A stretch of DNA of 19,168 bases, from the NCBI GenBank assembly GCA_017455945.1, contig JAFTLM010000163.1, positions 1-19,168 on the forward strand, given 5' to 3'. The DNA comes from Clostridia bacterium (GTDB lineage: Bacteria > Bacillota > Clostridia > Oscillospirales > CAG-272). Of this stretch, positions 14,993-19,168 are shown in pieces. The notes under the pieces are model-generated. The model was given only the letters and a program-made list of their open reading frames with translations, searched no databases and was not told the DNA's origin. Position numbers and translations under genes: made by a program. The first letter of the stretch is position 1. The number at the start of each line of letters is the position of its first letter.

Positions 14993-15008
14993 ATCAAAGG
15001 AGCATAAT

Positions 15009-15851
15009 ATGTTAAAACGCGAAGATATAAGAATACGTGACCCATTCATTGTCACCGACAAGGAAAACGGCTGTTATTACATGTACGGCACGACGGCGCT
15101 GAAGCCCGACACCCTTGCGGCGGCTAACACTTTTTCTGTTTACAAGACCTACGACCTTGAAAATTTTGAAGAACCGAAGGTTGTTTTTGACGGCGGCAAA
15201 TACGGATTTTGGGCTGACCGTGATTTTTGGGCACCCGAGGTACACAAATACAACGGAAAGTACTATCTTTTCGGAAGCTGCAAGGCTGACGGCAGATGCC
15301 GTGCCACACAGATTTTTGTTTGTGACACACCCGACGGCGAGTTTGTTCCCGTCTCTAAAAATCCTCCAACACCGCAGGACTGGGAATGTCTTGACGGTAC
15401 GTTTTACGTTGAGGACGGTGTGCCATACATGGTATTCTGTCATGAGTGGGTGCAGATAGTCGACGGAACGATATGCGCACAGAGACTCTCGGAAGATTTG
15501 ACAACGCCAATCGGTGAGCCTGTTTATCTTTTTAAAGCAACAGACAACAAAGAAGTCACCATGGCAGGCGGAAAAACACGTCAGGGGTACATCACCGACG
15601 GTCCTTTCTTTTATTACGAAAACGGAAAGCCCATAATGATATGGTCAAGTTACTCAAACGGCAGATATCTGGTGCTTGAAGCCGAAAGCGACAACGGAAA
15701 GCTTGACGGCAACTGGACACACCGTGGCAGCAAATTCACATTTGACGGCGGTCACGCAATGATTTTTGAGTCGCTTGAGGGTAAACGAATGATTTCGCTT
15801 CACTCTCCAAATAAAGCTAATCTTGAAAGGGCTGTGTTTTTTGAGTTTTAG
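15009..15851 (+). CDS. GH43-type glycoside hydrolase (five-bladed beta-propeller)
   Basis: A 280-residue protein without signal peptide, so intracellular, and about the size of a bare GH43 catalytic domain. GH43 enzymes remove arabinose, xylose or galactose from plant glycans. Blade 1 has IRDPFIV (catalytic base Asp11), then WAPEVHKYNGKYYLF, CLDGTFYVEDGVPYMVF (Asp129, the pKa modulator), and GYITDGPFFYYENGKPIMIWSS. At the usual general-acid position (E in EGP) it has Asp197 in TDGP. GGHAMIF (247-253) matches the later conserved His loop. The ribosome binding site AAAGGAG is 6 nt before the ATG. It has its own promoter and operator, and a strong terminator follows. The substrate is not predictable from sequence. 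Confidence 0.88.
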   Translation: MLKREDIRIRDPFIVTDKENGCYYMYGTTALKPDTLAAANTFSVYKTYDLENFEEPKVVFDGGKYGFWADRDFWAPEVHKYNGKYYLFGSCKADGRCRATQIFVCDTPDGEFVPVSKNPPTPQDWECLDGTFYVEDGVPYMVFCHEWVQIVDGTICAQRLSEDLTTPIGEPVYLFKATDNKEVTMAGGKTRQGYITDGPFFYYENGKPIMIWSSYSNGRYLVLEAESDNGKLDGNWTHRGSKFTFDGGHAMIFESLEGKRMISLHSPNKANLERAVFFEF

Positions 15852-15876
15852 ATTTTGCTAACCGCGACCTACGAAT

Positions 15877-15914
15877 AAAAAAGCTGTCGTACCGAAGTAC
15901 GACAGCTTTTTTAT
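15877..15914. terminator. Strong bidirectional terminator (GH43 gene / ncRNA)
   Basis: A 16-bp perfect stem (15877-15892 with 15897-15912, loop CGAA) with an A6 run on one side and a T6 run on the other. It ends the GH43 gene on the + strand and can end the structured RNA on the minus strand. Confidence 0.93.
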
Positions 15915-16128
15915 TAACCCCACCGAGCCGTGTAGTTAAGGAAAAGAAACCCTGCCAAGCAAGGCGGTGTTCTATCCTTTGCTTTACTGCTCCCAACGTC
16001 CGTATAAAAAGCGAGACAAGTCAATCGGTTAGTATACGGGAGGTCTGCAAACCACAAAGGAACCCGAACTCCTTTAATTCACGTGTCGGTTCCAATACTC
16101 TTAACTATCACGCACTAAGCAGGAAAAT
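15915..16128 (-). ncRNA. Structured non-coding RNA, candidate 6S RNA
   Basis: The 223-nt gap between the GH43 terminator and the DUF1292 gene has no credible ORF but folds, on the minus strand, into one long interrupted rod. Seen pairings, outside to inside: 16100-16111 with 15930-15940 (11 pairs, one bulge), 16088-16093 with 15946-15951 (one G-U, a mismatch on the other strand), 16055-16066 with 15965-15981 (12 pairs, two bulges), and 16033-16039 with 16000-16006. A long rod of about 200 nt with internal loops is the architecture of 6S RNA, the RNA polymerase mimic. The G-U pair and the terminator support minus-strand transcription. A weak promoter-like pair (TTGACT 16161-16156, AATAAT 16140-16135, 15-bp spacer) sits in the end of the DUF1292 gene. 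The name 6S rests on shape and size only. Confidence 0.55.
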
Positions 16129-16135
16129 CTGACAA

Positions 16136-16462
16136 TTATTTGCTCTCTTCGTCGTAGTCAACTTCCTCGTTGAGGAAAGCGTCGAAGTAATCGGCGGCGT
16201 CGTCAAACTCGTCATCGTCGTCAATGGAAACAAGCATTTCTTCGCCGTTTTCCATAACCGATTTGAGAATGGTATACTCAAAGAACTCTCCGTCGTCGTT
16301 GTCGTCCTCTACGGGAACGAAAGCGTAGTACTTGGTGCCCTTAAGCTCAGCCTCTCCGATAAGCTGGAAAGCGTGCTCGTTGCCTTCTTCGTCTGTCAGC
16401 ATAACTACTTCAGCATCTTCGGCGTTTTCGTCCATAGCGTCATTGATTTTGTTTTCATCCAT
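16136..16462 (-). CDS. DUF1292 (YrzB-like) acidic small protein
   Basis: A 108-residue, very acidic soluble protein. The DUF1292 core is EVVMLTDEEGNEHAFQLIGE, then KYYAFVPVEDDND and a Glu/Asp-rich C-terminal tail ending AADYFDAFLNEEVDYDEESK. The family is widespread in Firmicutes, where it is often found near alaS, yrzL (ireB) and ruvX; its function is unknown. The ATG at 16462 has GGAGG 9 nt upstream. It has an excellent promoter of its own. No terminator separates it from the structured RNA, so that RNA may be made partly by processing of this transcript. Confidence 0.88.
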   Translation of the reverse strand: MDENKINDAMDENAEDAEVVMLTDEEGNEHAFQLIGEAELKGTKYYAFVPVEDDNDDGEFFEYTILKSVMENGEEMLVSIDDDDEFDDAADYFDAFLNEEVDYDEESK

Positions 16463-16498
16463 TTTATGTTACCTCCAAAAGATATTTTACACAATGAT

Positions 16499-16527
16499 AT
16501 TTTACAATATAATTTGTTTTCTGTCAA
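16499..16527 (-). promoter_or_regulatory. Sigma-A promoter of the DUF1292 gene
   Basis: On the minus strand a perfect TTGACA (16527-16522), a 17-bp spacer and TAAAAT (16504-16499). It falls in the 80-nt gap after hemW, which shows no terminator hairpin, so some read-through from hemW is possible. Confidence 0.85.
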
Positions 16528-16542
16528 TGTTTTTTCGCAATT

Positions 16543-17667
16543 TTATTTTTCGAAATCAAGTATTTCGGATAAAATTGAGTTGCTTACGTACATTCCGTTG
16601 CTCAAAAAAGCGATTCGTCCGCCTTCTTTTTTGGCGTATCCGCAGGAAACGTATCTTTCCAAAGCATTTTTGTATTTAGCGGTGTCCTCGTTTGTTTCTT
16701 CTTGAAGCAAATCAAAGTCCGCGCCCTCTTCAAGCCTCATGCCAAGCATTATTTTTTCGCACAGAATATCGTGGGGCGAAATTGTTTCGTTTGTGTCAAT
16801 TCTGTCACCTTTCAGATATTTTTCAATGTCGCAGGTGTTTGCGAAGCGTCGGTTTCCGACACAGGAATGTGCCGCAATTCCCAAGCCCAGATAATCCTCT
16901 CTGTGCCAGTATTTCAGATTGTGCCTCGATGTGAAACCTTTTTTGGCAAAGTTGCTTATTTCATAGCGTTCAAGTCCGAATTCGGCAAGCTTCTTGACCG
17001 AAGAAAGGTACATTTCGTACTCGGTATCCTCATCGGGCAGAATCAAGCTGTCCGCGTGGCGTGCAAAGTGAGTACCTTCTTCAATTTTCAAGCCGTAAAG
17101 CGATAGGTGCTCCGGTGATAGGGAACATACTTCGTCAAGGGTTTGTGCAAGACTTTGTGGCGTCTGTTCGGGGATTCCGAACATCACGTCAACGCTGACG
17201 TTTTCAAATCCCGCTTTCCGAGCCTCACGCAGAGTGCTTTTGGCATCTTCCGCCGAGTGCAGTCTGCCCAGAAGCTTGAGTTCTCGGTCATTCATACTTT
17301 GAACGCCTATGCTGAGTCGGTTAAAACCGCCCGAAAGCAATGCTTTGAAATAGTCAAAGCCGCCCGTTGCGGGATTGCATTCGGTGGTTATTTCGGCATC
17401 ACCTGATAAGCTGAAGCTTGCTTTTACCGCCTTGAGAATTTCGGTCAGATGTTGGGCGTCAAGCAGGGTAGGAGTTCCTCCTCCGAAATACACTGTGTTA
17501 ACAGTATACTCCCCGTATGCCCGTCCGTATTCCTCGATTTCCGAAATAAGTGCGGAAATATATTTTTTCACCGTTTCGGTTTTCGGGTGAGGAAATGAGC
17601 AAAAATCACAGTATCTGCATTTGCTTTTGCAAAATGGAATATGAATATAAAGTCCTAAGGTTTTCAC
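16543..17667 (-). CDS. hemW: Radical SAM heme chaperone HemW
   Basis: A 374-residue radical SAM protein of normal HemW length. The N-terminus LYIHIPFCKSKCRYCDF carries the CxxxCxxC cluster motif (Cys13, Cys17, Cys20) for the [4Fe-4S]/SAM site. YFGGGTPTLL, NRLSIGVQSMNDRELKLLGR and SRHNLKYWHREDYLGLGIAAHS are family marks. HemW resembles coproporphyrinogen dehydrogenase HemN but is thought to bind and hand over heme rather than oxidise coproporphyrinogen. The best start is a GTG at 17667, only 3 nt after the stop of the metallopeptidase gene and without a clear ribosome binding site, so translation probably depends on the upstream gene. It is the last gene of the obg operon in this window. Confidence 0.94.
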   Translation of the reverse strand: MKTLGLYIHIPFCKSKCRYCDFCSFPHPKTETVKKYISALISEIEEYGRAYGEYTVNTVYFGGGTPTLLDAQHLTEILKAVKASFSLSGDAEITTECNPATGGFDYFKALLSGGFNRLSIGVQSMNDRELKLLGRLHSAEDAKSTLREARKAGFENVSVDVMFGIPEQTPQSLAQTLDEVCSLSPEHLSLYGLKIEEGTHFARHADSLILPDEDTEYEMYLSSVKKLAEFGLERYEISNFAKKGFTSRHNLKYWHREDYLGLGIAAHSCVGNRRFANTCDIEKYLKGDRIDTNETISPHDILCEKIMLGMRLEEGADFDLLQEETNEDTAKYKNALERYVSCGYAKKEGGRIAFLSNGMYVSNSILSEILDFEK

Positions 17668-17670
17668 AGC

Positions 17671-18375
17671 TTAATCTTTACGTGAGTTTCCTGCCACGAT
17701 CAGCAAAAGTCGGAGAAGCTGCATAAGCGATACGGCAAGAGCCGCCACGTAGGTCATTGCCGCCGCGGAAAGTACCTTTCTGGCACTGCTTATTTCGTCT
17801 CTTGCCAAAATTCCGCACGATTCTATGGATTCAAGCGCTCTTCTGCTTGCGTTGAACTCTGTGGGGAGTGTAACAAGCTGGAACAACGTGCTCAACCCGA
17901 AGCAGGCAACGCCCAGATATGCAAGATAGATCATACCCGACGCTTCAAGGAAAAGTCCGAGAAGTATCAAGGGAAAAGCGAGCATAGACCCGAATCTTGT
18001 GGCGGGTATTATTGCAGCTCTTATCTTTATCGGAACGTAACCCACAGCGTGCTGTACCGCGTGACCCGCCTCATGGGAGGCAACGCCTATTGCGGCGGCA
18101 GATGGGTTGTCGTAAACCGTTTCCGAAAGATAAATGGTGTTGTTTCTCGGGTCGTAGTGGTCGGTCAGGTCGCCTCTTACACGCTCGATTTTTACTGAGT
18201 AAAGTCCGTTGGCGTCAAGCACTCTGCGAGCCGCTTCGGCACCTGTTATTCCACGAGAGGAACGCACCTTTGAATATTTTTTGAAGGTAGTGTTTACCTT
18301 TATGCTTGCGAAAATTGAGAAGAGAACCGCAGGCATAACCAGTACGATGTACCAATAATCATAAAAGAACCACAT
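17671..18375 (-). CDS. YugP-like neutral zinc metallopeptidase (membrane-bound)
   Basis: A 234-residue membrane protein of the putative neutral zinc metallopeptidase family (Zn_peptidase_2, YugP of Bacillus). A hydrophobic N-terminal segment (about 7-24) precedes a soluble part with the zinc site HEAGH at 101-105 (ASHEAGHAVQHAVGY). Two to three further helices follow (about 128-165 and 205-228), with LPTEFNASRRAL between them supplying a plausible third ligand (Glu). Substrates are unknown for the family. The ATG at 18375 has AAAGGAG 7 nt upstream. It lies 31 nt after obg and 3 nt before hemW, so the three form an operon. Confidence 0.9.
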   Translation of the reverse strand: MWFFYDYWYIVLVMPAVLFSIFASIKVNTTFKKYSKVRSSRGITGAEAARRVLDANGLYSVKIERVRGDLTDHYDPRNNTIYLSETVYDNPSAAAIGVASHEAGHAVQHAVGYVPIKIRAAIIPATRFGSMLAFPLILLGLFLEASGMIYLAYLGVACFGLSTLFQLVTLPTEFNASRRALESIESCGILARDEISSARKVLSAAAMTYVAALAVSLMQLLRLLLIVAGNSRKD

Positions 18376-18406
18376 AGCTTTCTCCTTTCGGGTTTTGGAG
18401 TTCGTA

Positions 18407-19168
18407 TTATTTTACGTAGTCAAACTCAAAGTCGTAAATAGAAACCGTGTCGCCGTCGCGGCAGCCCTCGGCTTCTAATTTTTCAAAAATTCCCGCCCTC
18501 ATAAGGGTGTGCTGGAAATAATTGAGCGATTCGTAATCGTCAAAATTGATGCGTCCCATAATGTTGTATATCCAATCGCCTTCGACGATGAACTTTCCGT
18601 CCTCGCGGCGTATGGTAACGTCGGTTTCGTCGGGAACGGCAATTTCTTCGGTTACGACTTCGCTTTCGTATACCGTGATGGGCGGAAGCAAACGCAGACG
18701 TTCGCCTACCTCGTAGATAAGCTTTTTAAGCCCGTCGCCCGTAAGAGCCGAAACGTAGAAAAGCTCCCAGCCGTTTTCGTCAACGAAAGCCTCAAACTTC
18801 TCAAGGTCCACAAGTTCGGGGTCGTGCATATCGAATTTGTTTGCGACGATTATCTGAGGTCTGGACGCAAGCTCCGGGCTGTAACGCTCAAGCTCGCGGT
18901 TTATATTCTTGATGTCCTCAATGGGGTCTCTGTACTCGGTAGCCGCAATGTCCACCACGTGAAGAAGCAGACGGCATCGGTCAACGTGTCTGAGGAACGC
19001 GTGCCCAAGTCCCGCACCGTCAGCCGCACCCTCTATAAGTCCGGGAATGTCTGCGGCAACAAATCCGCTTTCCTCACCCGTGGACACCACGCCCAAGTTG
19101 GGTGAAAGGGTAGTGAAGTGATAGTCGGCAATTTTCGGACGCGCCGAGCTTATCTTTGAGAGAATAGA
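18407..19168 (-). CDS. obg: GTPase Obg/CgtA, C-terminal part (cut by window edge)
   Basis: The frame stays open to the window edge and gives the last 253 residues of Obg, a GTPase for 50S ribosome assembly and stress control. Present are the G-domain from just after the P-loop (SSARPKIADYHFTTLSPNLG), the G3 motif DIPGLIEGAADGAGLGHAFL, G4 NKFD, the G5 region VSALTGDG, and then the Obg C-terminal OCT domain (GRINFDDYESLNYFQHTL ... GCRDGDTVSIYDFEF). The N-terminal glycine-rich Obg fold and P-loop lie beyond the edge. It leads the operon with the metallopeptidase and hemW. Confidence 0.97.
   Translation of the reverse strand, partial: SILSKISSARPKIADYHFTTLSPNLGVVSTGEESGFVAADIPGLIEGAADGAGLGHAFLRHVDRCRLLLHVVDIAATEYRDPIEDIKNINRELERYSPELASRPQIIVANKFDMHDPELVDLEKFEAFVDENGWELFYVSALTGDGLKKLIYEVGERLRLLPPITVYESEVVTEEIAVPDETDVTIRREDGKFIVEGDWIYNIMGRINFDDYESLNYFQHTLMRAGIFEKLEAEGCRDGDTVSIYDFEFDYVK

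Noticed and set aside
15915..16128. SRP RNA, tmRNA or RNase P RNA as identity of the structured RNA
   Set aside because: The conserved SRP apical loop (GGAAG with AGCAG), a tRNA-like end with a tag ORF, and RNase P core sequences are not seen, and the length does not suit tmRNA or RNase P.
1..19168. CRISPR arrays, transposases, integrases, att sites
   Set aside because: No regularly spaced repeats and no mobile-element proteins were found; gene content and signals are uniform across the window.

Overview
The window looks like chromosomal DNA of a Gram-positive anaerobe of the Clostridia, probably a gut-type Oscillospiraceae/Ruminococcaceae relative. The signs are moderate GC content, strong AGGAG-type ribosome binding sites, near-consensus sigma-A promoters with 17-bp spacers, and conserved clostridial housekeeping genes (lepA, asnS, ackA, tmcAL/ylbM, a DUF1292 gene, hemW, a YugP-like metallopeptidase, obg). 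The exact genus cannot be read from the sequence. There are no transposases, phage genes, CRISPR arrays, tRNAs or rRNAs.

Layout. 1-2083: the tail of an unknown gene converges on lepA, which has a perfect consensus promoter. 2187-4298: a sugar-type unit with a Gfo/Idh/MocA oxidoreductase and manA (mannose-6-phosphate isomerase), separated only by a small hairpin. 4324-5454: a uroporphyrinogen-decarboxylase-fold protein, divergent from asnS (5544-7046). 7086-8905: a leftward unit with a 95-aa conserved-looking small protein, a terminator-like hairpin, and two tandem MgtC/SapB membrane proteins. 8919-11450: tmcAL (tRNA acetylcytidine synthesis from acetate) back to back with ackA (acetate kinase). 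11450-15912: the accessory part. A LysR regulator is divergent from a three-gene unit (SGNH/DUF4886 lipoprotein, a 3-helix PQ-loop-like membrane protein, an alpha/beta hydrolase). A GH43-type glycosidase follows with its own promoter and a palindromic operator. 15913-16527: a structured non-coding RNA, probably 6S RNA, directly behind a DUF1292 gene. 16543-19168: a leftward operon of obg (cut by the window edge), a zinc metallopeptidase and hemW.

How the genes may work together. The LysR/lipoprotein/PQ-loop/hydrolase/GH43 block resembles a small carbohydrate-utilisation locus. In this reading a surface SGNH esterase trims a decorated glycan, a mini-transporter may handle released sugar, and a cytoplasmic esterase and a GH43-type enzyme finish the job; this is inference from fold and order. 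The tmcAL/ackA pair shares acetate as substrate. The most interesting unexplained signals are the candidate 6S-like RNA, the operator palindromes in the GH43 and 95-aa gene promoters, and terminator-like hairpins lying in gaps too short to hold a second promoter. No convincing wholly new defence or mobile system was seen.
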